Numbered from the stretch's first letter, positions 1 through 8,806 are shown. The stretch is 64,000 nucleotides of DNA from JAOTZA01 sp965224065 (GCA_965224065.1 CBDCYF010000005.1:3658001-3722000); one strand, 5' to 3'. Numbers and translations: made by a program. The notes: generated from the letters alone by a model not told the origin.

Positions 1-346
1 CGTGGCGAAGCCGCGGCCCGGGAAGCCAGTTTTGCGCTTCCGCAATGCGAGTGACCTCTGCCAGGTACTCTGGGTCGCCGGTCGCATCGTAGGCCGCAGT
101 CAGCCCGACCAGAAAGACCGCGTTGGTCCACTCCCGAGGGTCGCCCCGGAGATGGGCGAGTTGCCAGCCCGCGACTCTCCGGATCGCGGCTCGAATCTCG
201 TCCTCTTGGGTGGGGACCGGGTACGGAACAGCCGCTGGTTCGGTTTTTGCCTGTCCGGTCTCGAACTGGCAGGCGCACAGGACGAGGAGACAGCCGGTGG
301 CGGCGAGCGTGCGCCCCTTCAAGTCGAGACGCTCATGCGGTCTCAC
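1..346 (-). CDS. Partial GH88/GH105-type glycoside hydrolase, lipoprotein (N-terminal 115 residues)
   Basis: Only the first 115 codons lie in the window; the gene runs off the left edge. The GTG start at 346 shares a GTGA overlap with the stop of the upstream ATPase gene, so the two are probably translationally coupled. Residues 13-26 form a hydrophobic stretch ending in LCAC, a plausible lipobox with Cys26 as the lipidated residue. The following segment contains GWQLAH and WTNAVFLVGL followed by a YDATGD motif and WLPGPRLRH. This is the alpha/alpha-barrel start typical of unsaturated uronyl hydrolases and rhamnogalacturonyl hydrolases (GH88/GH105). It would be exported and would trim unsaturated uronic acids from polysaccharide fragments. 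The catalytic Asp region lies outside the window, so activity cannot be judged. Confidence 0.72.
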   Translation of the reverse strand, partial: MRPHERLDLKGRTLAATGCLLVLCACQFETGQAKTEPAAVPYPVPTQEDEIRAAIRRVAGWQLAHLRGDPREWTNAVFLVGLTAAYDATGDPEYLAEVTRIAEAQNWLPGPRLRH

Positions 347-3300
347 GCCCCGGCCAGCCCCTTTTCGGTAGCTTCGGTGACGATCTCCTGGTTGTCGCGG
401 ATCTGGAACAGGTACCGGTGACGCTGCTCGTGGCTCAGGTGACCCGCTTTTTCGAGCACGCCTTGGTAGGCCTTGTCGAGATAGGTCAATGGGTCCCCAA
501 CCTTGAGACCGGCGGCCGTGAGGTGGTCGAGCCCTTGATAGAGACGGTGGGAAAGGTGGTCGCCGACGTCGGATGACGGCAGGTCGGCCAGTAGATTCTT
601 GAGCTCGGTGGTGTGCTGCCGCACCGCTCCGGTGTCGCCCTCGGCCAGGGCGATCGCCAGCAGGCTGGACAAATCGAGCGCCGTCCCCTCGAGGTCGCCC
701 TCGGCGCGGTGCCGGTCGGCCGCAGCCTGGCAGCGTGTTTTGGCGCGGTCGTGGTGTCGCCGGCTCAGGTGAACGCGACCGATCAACGCCTCGGCGTCGG
801 CCAGGTGTCCTTCATCGGAGATCATGCTGAGCTGGAAGTGGGCTTCGCGTGCCCGCTCCAATGCGGCGTCCGGCTGGCCGATGTCGAAATAGTTTTGTGC
901 CACCGCGAGCTGCGCGATGGCCACGCCGGCGGCGTCGTCCCGATCCATGCGTAGCGCCAGCGCGCGCCGTACCGGCCCGGTGGCACCGGTGTAGTCGCCC
1001 ATGCGGCTCATCGCCTTGGCGACTCCGAGGAGGGCGTAGCTGGCGTCGGCCGCCTTGCCGTGCTCCTCAAGGAGCCGCTGGGCTTCGCTGTATCGCTCGA
1101 GGGCGGTGGGGTAGTGGCCACGCGCGATGGCCACCGCGCCGAGCGCCGAAAGCGAGGCACCGGTCGGCCCCGCCAGGTCGTGGCGGCGGCGTTCTTCCAG
1201 CGCGGCCAGGTGGTTTCGCTCGGCGTCTTCGTGTCGACCCTGTCGAAGGGCGATGTTCCCGAGGTAGAAATCGCAGCTCGCCGTCAGCGGGCTGGCCCCC
1301 CCCTGGCCGACCGCTTCCCGGACATTGATGAACAGTTCGTGCGCCTCGTCGAGACGTTGCTGGCGCTGGAGCAAGCGGCCCAGTTGAATCAATAGCAGGG
1401 CCTTGCGTGCCGGCTCCGCGCCGGACGCCGCCTCGAGCGCTTTCTTGATCGTCCGCTCGGCGATCTCCAGCCGTCCGGCCTCTTGCTCCATCTCGGCCTT
1501 GATGCTGGCCAGGGCGATCAGCCGCAGCGGCTCCGATTCTCCCAGCTCGACGCCGCGCGCCAGCTCCTTTTCATAGTTCCGAAGCAGGCCCTGCCGCCGA
1601 GCCAGCGGCAGCAGCCGCCACAACAGCTCCAGCTCGATCGCCGGATCGCCGCCACTGTCGTGATGACGTCTGAGCTCGTCGGTCAGGGCGTCGAGCAGCT
1701 CGCGCTGCGGCAATTTGGCGGCGTGCGCGCTTTTGACCAGTTTGAGCAGCGGTTCGATCGCCTCGGGCGTTCCCGCCAGCAGCCGGTAAGCGCGCCAGTG
1801 CGCCTCACCGCCCTCTCCGGTCTCGGCCAGCAGCTCTCCGACCCGCCGTTTGAGCCTGTCGCGGTCGTCTTCGGTGAGCGTTTGTTCGAGCGCCTCTCGT
1901 TGCGCGATCGTTGCAAGAGTCACCCCCGGTCCCCAGGGCGAGTCGGCGGCCGTCAGGATCCCGGCGTCGGTCAGCGGTGCCGCCCAGCCGGCGCCGGTGT
2001 CGTGACCGATCAAAGAAGCGGCGGACGCCAGCTCGGCCTCCGGAGCGGCTTCGTCGAGCAGGCTCAGGAGGCGAACCGGCCAGGGGTCGGTCAGCCGACC
2101 GACCTCGGATTCGAGGTGGCGAACAAACCGATGAGACGGAGCAAAGGGCCGCTCGGGGTTTCCGGCGAAGAAGAAACTGCCGTAGACCCGCCGCAGGCTC
2201 TTGTCGTGCACGAGCGCGAAGAGCCCTTCCTCGAGGGCAAACGGGTTGCCACCGATCTCGCCCAGAAATCGGTCCAGGAGCTTGCCGGGCAGGGCGAAGC
2301 CGACCGTGAGCTGTTCGGCGAGCTCGCGAATCTCGCTTTTGCTCATGACGTCGACCGGAATTTCGGCCGCCGACGAAAAACGATCGCTCCAGCGAGTCCC
2401 GGTACGGCCGATCAGGACGAGCCGCAAGGACCCCGCCACCGTCTCGATGTTGGCGATTCGGTCCAGAAACTCCGCATCGAGATCCCCCAGCCGGTGGCAG
2501 TCGTCGATCACCAGCCAGATCGGGCCACGGTTGGCGGGGCCGAGGTGCTCGAGTGCGACGAGCGCCCGATCGCCCAGCAACCGGCTCTCCTTTGCGCCGC
2601 CCCGGCCGCGGCGGCTCTCAAGCGCCTGTTGGATCTGGGAGCGATCCAAATCGGCCTCGAGCCGGGGATGAAACGGATCGTCTTCTTGTGGCGCCGACGG
2701 TAGGAGGATCTGCCGCAACGCCTGCTCGGCGAGGACCGGCGTGCGAAGCCGCGACGGGCGCGCGGTAAGCCATAGGCGGAGGTTTCTGTTCTTTTGCAGG
2801 ATCTCCCAGACGATTCGGCTCTTGCCGACGCCGGCCGGGCCGGTGACGCGCAGCACCGGCTCTTCGAGTCCCGCGGCCAGTGCGTCGCTCGCCCGACGCT
2901 CGACCCACTGGGTTCGTTGGCCGAGAACCTCGTGGTTTCGCCACGGCGGGGTGTCGTACCGTGGTCCCGACACCTCGATGAGTGGAAGACTGGAGCCGGA
3001 CGCGGTGTTGTAGGAGCCTCGGAGCCGCGTGGTGACGGCGTACTCGAGGGTCTGCGCGGCCCGGGCGCTCATGTAGGTACCGGGCTCGAGGTCCGGCTCG
3101 CTTGCCGCCAGGTCGGAAGTCACCGCGTCCGGCTCGAGGTCGGCGGTCCCGTCGGCCGAAAGCAACAGGACCCCCGGAACGATCAGGCCCCGCGCCCCGA
3201 GACCGCCCCCGACGAGGTCCGGCTGGCGGCGTATCGCCTCGCTCCAGGTCAGCGCGGCGTCGAAAACCGCCTCGTCACCTGGTACGGGGGTGATGGCAAA

Positions 3301-3462
3301 GAGGCCTTCGCCGATGGAGTGGATGCCCTCGTTGCGGCGCAGAACCTCCTCGGCGGTAGGCTCGGCGCCGGCCCCATCCGGGGCCGCCTCGCCGCCCCAG
3401 ATCTTGAGGACGGCGCTCGGCAGCCGCAGTCGTGGGGAGGCGTGTACCGAATCGTCCGACAT
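343..3462 (-). CDS. STAND-like ATPase with C-terminal TPR array
   Basis: This 1039-residue protein has no signal peptide and should be cytoplasmic. Residues 208-216 (GPAGVGKSR) are a Walker A loop. IWLVIDDCHRL near residue 320 is the Walker B and sensor region, followed by an AAA/STAND helical part up to about residue 560. Residues 600-1000 are rich in alternating small/aromatic helices with EA..LEERR and ALERYSEAQRLL patterns, typical of tetratricopeptide repeats. The segment around 45-150 faintly resembles a degenerate nucleotide-cyclase homology domain, as in other cyclase/AAA/TPR proteins, but this is weak. Such proteins usually act as signal-sensing switches or transcription regulators; no DNA-binding domain was recognised. 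It is the first gene of a two-gene unit with the GH88/GH105-type lipoprotein, so a role in sensing carbohydrate or controlling that enzyme is possible but unproven. Confidence 0.7.
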   Translation of the reverse strand: MSDDSVHASPRLRLPSAVLKIWGGEAAPDGAGAEPTAEEVLRRNEGIHSIGEGLFAITPVPGDEAVFDAALTWSEAIRRQPDLVGGGLGARGLIVPGVLLLSADGTADLEPDAVTSDLAASEPDLEPGTYMSARAAQTLEYAVTTRLRGSYNTASGSSLPLIEVSGPRYDTPPWRNHEVLGQRTQWVERRASDALAAGLEEPVLRVTGPAGVGKSRIVWEILQKNRNLRLWLTARPSRLRTPVLAEQALRQILLPSAPQEDDPFHPRLEADLDRSQIQQALESRRGRGGAKESRLLGDRALVALEHLGPANRGPIWLVIDDCHRLGDLDAEFLDRIANIETVAGSLRLVLIGRTGTRWSDRFSSAAEIPVDVMSKSEIRELAEQLTVGFALPGKLLDRFLGEIGGNPFALEEGLFALVHDKSLRRVYGSFFFAGNPERPFAPSHRFVRHLESEVGRLTDPWPVRLLSLLDEAAPEAELASAASLIGHDTGAGWAAPLTDAGILTAADSPWGPGVTLATIAQREALEQTLTEDDRDRLKRRVGELLAETGEGGEAHWRAYRLLAGTPEAIEPLLKLVKSAHAAKLPQRELLDALTDELRRHHDSGGDPAIELELLWRLLPLARRQGLLRNYEKELARGVELGESEPLRLIALASIKAEMEQEAGRLEIAERTIKKALEAASGAEPARKALLLIQLGRLLQRQQRLDEAHELFINVREAVGQGGASPLTASCDFYLGNIALRQGRHEDAERNHLAALEERRRHDLAGPTGASLSALGAVAIARGHYPTALERYSEAQRLLEEHGKAADASYALLGVAKAMSRMGDYTGATGPVRRALALRMDRDDAAGVAIAQLAVAQNYFDIGQPDAALERAREAHFQLSMISDEGHLADAEALIGRVHLSRRHHDRAKTRCQAAADRHRAEGDLEGTALDLSSLLAIALAEGDTGAVRQHTTELKNLLADLPSSDVGDHLSHRLYQGLDHLTAAGLKVGDPLTYLDKAYQGVLEKAGHLSHEQRHRYLFQIRDNQEIVTEATEKGLAGA

Positions 3463-3665
3463 GTCGTGCGCGTTTCTTTGGCAGCCTGCGCCGCTGGGCG
3501 GAAGGCCAGGCGGCTGGCTCGGGGGAGTCGATTTTATTGGCCGGAGCGGCTAGAATCGCCAGGGCTCGACCCGGGTTCGTCAGGCCTCGGCCGCAAGCAC
3601 CACAAGATATCAAGGAAAAGAACCTCTCCCGCCGCCCGCCGGGCGAGCGTCCGAAGGAGATCGAG
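3463..3665. other. Divergent intergenic region
   Basis: About 200 bases separate the ATPase gene (minus) from the conserved hypothetical gene (plus). The G+C-poor patch around 3530-3556 (TTTTATT, TAGAAT) is the likeliest promoter area, but no convincing -35/-10 pair could be assigned. No RNA gene or repeat was seen. Confidence 0.4.
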
Positions 3666-4214
3666 ATGTCGCGACGCAGGTTGCTGAACCGCCTTTACTA
3701 TTTCACCATCGAAGACGAGAGTATGCTCGCCGAGGCCTTTGCCGAGCTGGACGAGGATGTTTTTGCCATCACCTACAAGGTCGGCGGCACCGACGACGTT
3801 TTTGTGACCACCGCCGAGACCCGCGAGGCAATGGACCGTAACGACGTGCCTTACAACCTGCTGGCGGAGGAGGACATCAACCGGGTGGCGGTCTACCACT
3901 CGGCACTGTCCCGTGAGGAGCTGGCCGACTACGAGGACGCGCTCAAGGCCCTGGCGCTGGCCTATCGCGCCATCGCGATGGTGTGCGTGGGTGTCAACGG
4001 CGAGACCGACCTGGGTTTCGATCTCAGCGACGGCACCAAGCACTACACGTACTTCACGGCTCCCGCCGGTCACACCTTTATCTGGCGCATGTTCCACCAG
4101 CGCGAGGAGGCGGTGGAGTTTCTCGACAAGCTCACGCTGGGCGACCGCAATGCGCTGGCCTGGGCCAAGTCGATCCCGCTGGAAACGGCCGACGAGCTCA
4201 CCGGTTACCACTAG
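3666..4214 (+). CDS. Conserved-looking hypothetical protein, 182 residues
   Basis: The ATG start is preceded by a strong AAGGAGA Shine-Dalgarno sequence 5 bases upstream, which fixes the start inside a longer open frame. The protein is soluble, acidic and mixed alpha/beta, with no signal peptide or membrane segment. It opens with SRRRLLNRLYYFTIEDE and contains a central hydrophobic stretch ALALAYRAIAMVCVGV, then a DLSDGTKHYTYF segment and a WRMFHQREEAVEFL helix. No catalytic motif or known family was recognised. It lies 54 bases upstream of xseA on the same strand and may be cotranscribed with the exonuclease VII genes. Codon use matches the neighbours. Confidence 0.75.
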   Translation: MSRRRLLNRLYYFTIEDESMLAEAFAELDEDVFAITYKVGGTDDVFVTTAETREAMDRNDVPYNLLAEEDINRVAVYHSALSREELADYEDALKALALAYRAIAMVCVGVNGETDLGFDLSDGTKHYTYFTAPAGHTFIWRMFHQREEAVEFLDKLTLGDRNALAWAKSIPLETADELTGYH

Positions 4215-4268
4215 CCCGGCCTTTTCACCAACCTCTCCCCGGTTCGACCGCGGAGCCGGCGTCCGCTC

Positions 4269-5636
4269 GTGAGCTTTCCATCGCACGATACCTATTCGGT
4301 AGGCGAGCTGTGCGAGGAGCTCCGCGAGCTGCTGACCCGGGCGTTGCCCGGCGTCTGGGTAGCGGGAGAGACCCAGCGTGTCCGAAAAAGCCAGCGTGGT
4401 CACCTCTATCTGGAGCTGATCGAGAAGGGCGCCGGGGACCGGGTGGTCGGCAAGCTCGAGGCGGTGATCTGGAGACGGGACCTTCAGGCCGTCAACCGCG
4501 AGCTGGCGAAGAGCGAACAGAAGATCGAAGAAGGCCAGCAGATTCGTTGCTGGTGCGAAGTGGACTTCTATCCGCCCTTTGGCCGGCTGCAACTAGTGGT
4601 GCGGCGAGTCGATCCTCTTTTTACGCTCGGCCTGCTCGAAAAACGCCGCCGCGAGACTTTGGAAGCGCTCGCCAAGGCCGGGTTGCTGGAGCTCAATAAA
4701 ACCAGACCGCTGTCCCCGGTGCCCCTTCGCCTGGCCCTGATCACGTCAAAAGACAGTGCCGCTTACCACGACTTTCTGGCCACGCTCCACGAGTCGGGCT
4801 ACGGCTTCGAGGTGGCGTTTCTGCACACCGCCGTCCAGGGAGCGGAGGCGGAACGCGAGGTGTCGGCAGCGCTCGCGGCCGTGGAGCGCCTGGATGTCGA
4901 TTGCGCGGTGCTGATCCGGGGCGGCGGGTCGCGGGCCGATCTGGCGGCCTTTGACAGCCGCCGGATCGCCGAAGCGGTCGCCCGCTCCCCGGTGCCGGTC
5001 ATCACCGGTCTGGGCCACGAGATCGACGAGGCGATCGCCGACCGGGTAGCTCACACCGCGACCAAAACACCGACCCGCGCCGGCGAGTTTTTGGTTCAAC
5101 GGCTGGCGACTGCCGAACGTCACCTCGAGAATCTCCGTCGAGGGCTCCGGCGGGCGGCGCTCGAGCCGCTGCGGGACGCGAGCCGCCGGCTGTCGGGAGC
5201 GGAGCGCGGTCTGGCCCTGGCTCGTTTTCGGGTGGCATCGGAGCGTCAGCGCCTGGCGGTGCTCTCGGGCCGCCTGAATCGCGCCGCGGGCCAGCGTCTG
5301 GCGCTCGAGAAGCGGGGACTGGAGGCGCTCGGCGCGCGCTTGGCGCGGGCGCCGGTGCGGTCGCTGAAGGCCGGAGGGCGACGCGCGCCGGAAGCGGCTC
5401 GCCGGATCGCGACCGCGGCGAGCGCCCGGTTGCGCGAGGCCGAGACCCGGATCGCCGGCTGGGGGCGGCTGCTCGGGGGGCTGGCTCCCGAGCGCACTCT
5501 GGCACGGGGGTTCTCGATCACACGCGATCCCGAAGGACGGTTGGTGAGGGACGCGGGCGCCGTGGAGGTGGGGGATGCGCTCTCGACGGAGCTTTCATCC
5601 GGGATAATCTTGAGCCGCGTGGTGCCGCGGCGGTGA
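4269..5636 (+). CDS. xseA: Exodeoxyribonuclease VII large subunit
   Basis: At 455 residues this is the normal XseA length. The N-terminal 100 residues form the OB-fold (VWVAGETQRVRKSQRGHLYLEL), followed by the catalytic core with LALITSKDSAAYHDF and IRGGGSRADL. The family signature GLGHEIDEAIADRVAHT lies near residue 248, and a long Arg/Ala-rich coiled coil precedes the C-terminal LARGFSITRDPEG segment. With XseB it forms the ATP-independent nuclease that digests single-stranded DNA from both ends. The start is a GTG; the stop overlaps an upstream in-frame GTG of the xseB frame (GTGA at 5633), which links the two subunits translationally. Confidence 0.95.
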   Translation: MSFPSHDTYSVGELCEELRELLTRALPGVWVAGETQRVRKSQRGHLYLELIEKGAGDRVVGKLEAVIWRRDLQAVNRELAKSEQKIEEGQQIRCWCEVDFYPPFGRLQLVVRRVDPLFTLGLLEKRRRETLEALAKAGLLELNKTRPLSPVPLRLALITSKDSAAYHDFLATLHESGYGFEVAFLHTAVQGAEAEREVSAALAAVERLDVDCAVLIRGGGSRADLAAFDSRRIAEAVARSPVPVITGLGHEIDEAIADRVAHTATKTPTRAGEFLVQRLATAERHLENLRRGLRRAALEPLRDASRRLSGAERGLALARFRVASERQRLAVLSGRLNRAAGQRLALEKRGLEALGARLARAPVRSLKAGGRRAPEAARRIATAASARLREAETRIAGWGRLLGGLAPERTLARGFSITRDPEGRLVRDAGAVEVGDALSTELSSGIILSRVVPRR

Positions 5637-5731
5637 GCGAGCACGAGCAGCAGGTGCTCGCCGGAATCGCCGCAGCGCCCGTCGAACGGAGTCAGAGGCG
5701 GGGGCAGGAGCCGTCCCAGGAGCAAGCCAAA

Positions 5732-5980
5732 ATGAGCGAGAAATCCGCAGAAGCCGAGATCGCGTTTGGCGACGCAATCCAGGAGCTCGAAGCGATCCTC
5801 CACCGGATCGAGAGCGAGGAGATCGACATCGACCAGCTCGCCGGCGAGCTCAAGCGCGCGACCGGCTTGCTCGAGATCTGCCGCTCAAAAGTGCGCAAGG
5901 CCGAGGCGGAGGTCAGCCAGGTGGTTCAGGCGCTCGAGCACGAGCCGGATGCGGAGACTCCGGCGGGCGAGGACGAATAG
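5732..5980 (+). CDS. xseB: Exodeoxyribonuclease VII small subunit
   Basis: This 82-residue helical protein contains the XseB core: FGDAIQELEAILHRIESEE, then LKRATGLLEICRSKV ending in a coiled-coil tail. The ATG at 5732 was chosen because it gives the usual family length (about 80) and has an AGGAG about 9 bases upstream. A GTG at 5633, overlapping the xseA stop, would give 115 residues with a Gln/Arg-rich unconserved extension. The small subunit decorates the XseA coiled coil and is needed for activity. Directly downstream, after 11 bases, the rhomboid gene begins on the same strand. Confidence 0.92.
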   Translation: MSEKSAEAEIAFGDAIQELEAILHRIESEEIDIDQLAGELKRATGLLEICRSKVRKAEAEVSQVVQALEHEPDAETPAGEDE

Positions 5981-5991
5981 AGGGATCGCGG

Positions 5992-6843
5992 TTGTTCCAA
6001 CGCCAGACCAGCGGCTCGGTCGTCTGCCCGGCTTGCGGCAAACTGGTCGGGGTCAACCAGGAGGCCTGCCTCAATTGCGGTCGGCGGAACCCCGGGCTGT
6101 GGGGCTACGGCAAGGTCCTGCAACGGCTGGGCGCCGACTTTGGTGCCACCAAGATCATCCTGTTCGGCTGTATCGGGCTGTACCTCTTGAGTCTGTTGCT
6201 CGACATGGGCTCGATCGGGATGAGGGGGGCGCTCGGAATGCTGGCTCCCAGCCACTCGAGTCTGGTGGCCTTGGGGGCGAGCGGCCCCAGGCCGGTGATC
6301 TTTGAAGGCCGGTGGTGGACCCTGCTGTCCGCCGGCTGGCTTCACGGCGGTCTGATCCATATCTTCTTCAACATGATGTGGGTGCGCCAACTGGCGCCGG
6401 CTGCGGCGCAGGTCTACGGACCGGGCCGGATGTTTCTGATCTATCTGCTGTCTTCGGCCGCCGGGTTCGCGCTGTCGGCCATCGGCGCTACCTATTTGGT
6501 TTTTTTGCGAGTCATCATGGGTGGCCACCCCAGTTCGATCAGCGTCGGGGCGTCGGCGGCGATCTTTGGTTTGCTCGGCGCTCTGGTCTACAGCGGACGA
6601 CGGGGCGTCGCCGGCCATCTCGGCCGCACGGCTTGGGGCTATACGGTCATTCTCTTTCTCTTTGGGCTGGTGTTTCCCGGGATCGACAACTGGGCTCATC
6701 TCGGCGGGTTCCTGGGTGGCTATGGCGTCGCCAAGTGGCTCAACCCGCTCGAGCAGGAGCGGCCCGATCACGTTCTGGCGTCGCTGGTACTGCTGGCGGC
6801 GACCGCGGTCGCCATCGGTCTGTCGCTGGTACGGGCTCTCTAG
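5992..6843 (+). CDS. Rhomboid family intramembrane serine protease with N-terminal zinc ribbon
   Basis: The 283-residue protein starts (TTG) with a two-CxxC zinc ribbon (CPACGKLVG and CLNCGRR, residues 12-33). At least six hydrophobic segments follow. The catalytic serine lies in GASAAIFGLLG (about residue 187) and the catalytic histidine in NWAHLGGFLGGY (about residue 234). The rhomboid L1-loop type motif is seen in WWTLLSAGWLHGGLIHIFFN. It would cleave membrane proteins within or near their transmembrane helices; the substrate is unknown. It sits between xseB and moeZ in a tight plus-strand run, and only 3 bases separate its stop from the next gene. Confidence 0.93.
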   Translation: MFQRQTSGSVVCPACGKLVGVNQEACLNCGRRNPGLWGYGKVLQRLGADFGATKIILFGCIGLYLLSLLLDMGSIGMRGALGMLAPSHSSLVALGASGPRPVIFEGRWWTLLSAGWLHGGLIHIFFNMMWVRQLAPAAAQVYGPGRMFLIYLLSSAAGFALSAIGATYLVFLRVIMGGHPSSISVGASAAIFGLLGALVYSGRRGVAGHLGRTAWGYTVILFLFGLVFPGIDNWAHLGGFLGGYGVAKWLNPLEQERPDHVLASLVLLAATAVAIGLSLVRAL

Positions 6844-6846
6844 CCG

Positions 6847-8073
6847 ATGGGTGAACGATCGGAGGCGCCGGAGCGTCCGTCGCGCGCACCGCTGAGCGGG
6901 CAAGAGCTGCGTCGCTATAGCCGCCATCTGGTCCTTCCCGAGGTGGGCGTCGAGGGGCAGGAGAAGCTCAAGGCCGCGCGCGCCCTCGTCGTCGGTGCGG
7001 GGGGGCTGGGCTCGCCGGTGGCGCTCTACCTGGCCGCCGCCGGAGTCGGCACCGTGGGTCTGGTGGATTTCGACGAGGTCGACGAGACCAACCTCCAGCG
7101 CCAGATCCTGTACGGCCACAGCGACATCGGCCGCCCCAAGCTCGAAGTAGCGCTCGAGCGGTTGCGCGAGGTCAACCCGTTTCTCTGCCTGCGCGCCCAC
7201 CCGGTGCGGCTCGACTCACAGAATGCCCTCGAGATTTTCGCCGACTACGATCTGGTGATCGATGGCAGCGACAACTTCGCCACCCGCTATCTGGTCAACG
7301 ACGCCTGCGTCCTCGCCGGCAAGCCCAACGTCTACGGCTCGATCTTTCGCTTCGAGGGGCAGGTCTCCGTGTTCTGGGGCGAGCGTGGTCCGTGTTACCG
7401 GTGTCTGTTCCCCGAGCCGCCGCCTCCGGGGCTGGTGCCTTCCTGCGCCGAGGGTGGAGTGTTGGGGGTCTTGCCCGGGATCGTGGGCTCGTTGCAGGCC
7501 AACGAGGCACTAAAAATCCTGCTGGGAGTCGGCGAGCCGCTGATCGGCCGGTTGGTGGTGATGGACGCGCTGGGGACCGAGTTCCGCGAGCTCAAGCTGC
7601 AGAAGGACAACGAGTGCCCGGTGTGTAGCGAGCATCCGACCGTCACCCAACTGATCGACTACGAGGCCTTTTGCGGCGTGGCCGCGGCGCCGGAGATCCC
7701 GGCGGCGCAGCCGGTCACCGAGGCGGCCCCGGAAGAGCCGGCCGGAGAGGTCGATGATTTCCACATCAGCCCGGTGGAGCTTCACCAGTGGATCCAGGGC
7801 GGCCAGGCGGTCGACGTGCTGGACGTACGGACGCCGGAGGAGTTCTCGATCTGCAGGATCGAAGGCGCGACCCTCATCCCGCTCAACGAGCTCCCCGGGC
7901 GGCTGGAAGAGCTGACGACCGACCGGCCGCTGGTCGTGCACTGTCACCACGGCCCCCGCGCGATCCAGGCCGTTCGGTTTCTGCGCGAGCGAGGATTCCC
8001 GCACGCCCGCAACCTGGCCGGCGGTATCAACGCCTGGAGCCTGCTGGTCGATCCGTCGGTACCGCGTTACTGA
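6847..8073 (+). CDS. moeZ: Adenylyltransferase/sulfurtransferase (MoeB/ThiF domain plus rhodanese)
   Basis: Residues about 15-275 form an E1-like domain: GAGGLGSPVALYLAAAG nucleotide loop (about residue 50), DETNLQRQILY, and the conserved Cys in PSCAEGGVLGVLPG. Two zinc CxxC pairs are present (CYRCLF and CPVCSE). After an Ala/Pro/Glu-rich linker (about 280-300) comes a rhodanese domain with the active loop HCHHGPRA (about residue 365). Proteins of this architecture adenylate and then thiocarboxylate the C-terminal GG of MoaD/ThiS-like carriers, supplying sulfur for molybdopterin, thiamin or related pathways. Its stop abuts the stop of the convergent MoaD-MoaE fusion gene, which is a natural partner. 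Confidence 0.93.
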   Translation: MGERSEAPERPSRAPLSGQELRRYSRHLVLPEVGVEGQEKLKAARALVVGAGGLGSPVALYLAAAGVGTVGLVDFDEVDETNLQRQILYGHSDIGRPKLEVALERLREVNPFLCLRAHPVRLDSQNALEIFADYDLVIDGSDNFATRYLVNDACVLAGKPNVYGSIFRFEGQVSVFWGERGPCYRCLFPEPPPPGLVPSCAEGGVLGVLPGIVGSLQANEALKILLGVGEPLIGRLVVMDALGTEFRELKLQKDNECPVCSEHPTVTQLIDYEAFCGVAAAPEIPAAQPVTEAAPEEPAGEVDDFHISPVELHQWIQGGQAVDVLDVRTPEEFSICRIEGATLIPLNELPGRLEELTTDRPLVVHCHHGPRAIQAVRFLRERGFPHARNLAGGINAWSLLVDPSVPRY

Positions 8074-8754
8074 TCACCGTAGCTTCTCTTCTTCGCGCCA
8101 CTCGACGGACCCGTCGTCGTAGTGCTCGCGTTTCCAGATCGGTACCTCGTGTTTGAGCCGCTCGAGGGTCTCGCGGCAGGCCTCGAAGGCGGCGACCCGG
8201 TGTGGCGCGGCGGCCACGATCGCCACCGAGGCTTCGCGCACCGGCACGTCGCCCAGACGGTGGACGATCGCCAACCGCAGACCGGGGTGCGTGTCACCGA
8301 GCTCGCTGCGGATCCGTTCGAGCGCCGAGTGCGCCATGGGCGCGTAGCCGTCGTAGAAGAGACCGGTGACTCTACGCCCGTTCCGTGAGTCGCGGACCCG
8401 GCCCTCGAACACCAGGCAGGCCCCGCACGAAGGGTGGGCGGTCTGCTCGACCACTCGTTCGACGTCGATCGCCTCGTGGATCAGGGCGATCGGTGGCTCG
8501 GGCACACCCGCGCCCCCGGAGACCGGCGGGAGAAGGGCCACCTCGGCGCCGTCGGAAAGGCTCGAATTCGCCGCCGACAGCTTTCCGTCCACCGCTACCG
8601 CCAACCGTTCCCAGATCGGCTCGAGCGCGGGGTAATCTGCTTCCAGGAGACGGCGCAGGTCCGCGACCGTGGCCCCGTCCCCGACCTCGACCTCGATCTC
8701 GCGACCACCGATCGCGTCGCGCGCGGTGGCAAATGCCAGAACCTTGATGCGCAC
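8074..8754 (-). CDS. moaE: MoaD-MoaE fusion, molybdopterin synthase
   Basis: The 226-residue protein joins both subunits of molybdopterin synthase. Residues 1-81 are a MoaD ubiquitin-like fold (IKVLAFATARDAIGGREIEV) that ends in PPVSGG. Residues about 86-226 are MoaE, with IALIHEAIDVERV, GACLVFEGRVRD, and the conserved Lys region LKHEVPIWKREHY. MoaD normally needs a free C-terminal Gly-Gly for thiocarboxylation; here G80-G81 is internal. In mycobacterial MoaX, a similar fusion, the chain is cut after this Gly-Gly, so cleavage is expected here too. The gene is convergent with moeZ with no bases between the stop codons. Confidence 0.92.
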   Translation of the reverse strand: MRIKVLAFATARDAIGGREIEVEVGDGATVADLRRLLEADYPALEPIWERLAVAVDGKLSAANSSLSDGAEVALLPPVSGGAGVPEPPIALIHEAIDVERVVEQTAHPSCGACLVFEGRVRDSRNGRRVTGLFYDGYAPMAHSALERIRSELGDTHPGLRLAIVHRLGDVPVREASVAIVAAAPHRVAAFEACRETLERLKHEVPIWKREHYDDGSVEWREEEKLR

Positions 8755-8779
8755 GGCGGGATGCTAGCAGCCTGCAAGT

Positions 8780-8806
8780 TTGCCCCGATGCGCCCGCACT
8801 TATAAT
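8780..8806 (+). promoter_or_regulatory. Probable sigma-70 promoter for the carboxyltransferase gene
   Basis: A consensus TATAAT at 8801-8806 is preceded by TTGCCC at 8780-8785 with a 15-base spacer (16 if read as TTTGCC). The predicted start near 8813 leaves a short leader before the TTG start at 8830. The element lies just upstream of the divergent moaD-moaE start. Confidence 0.55.
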
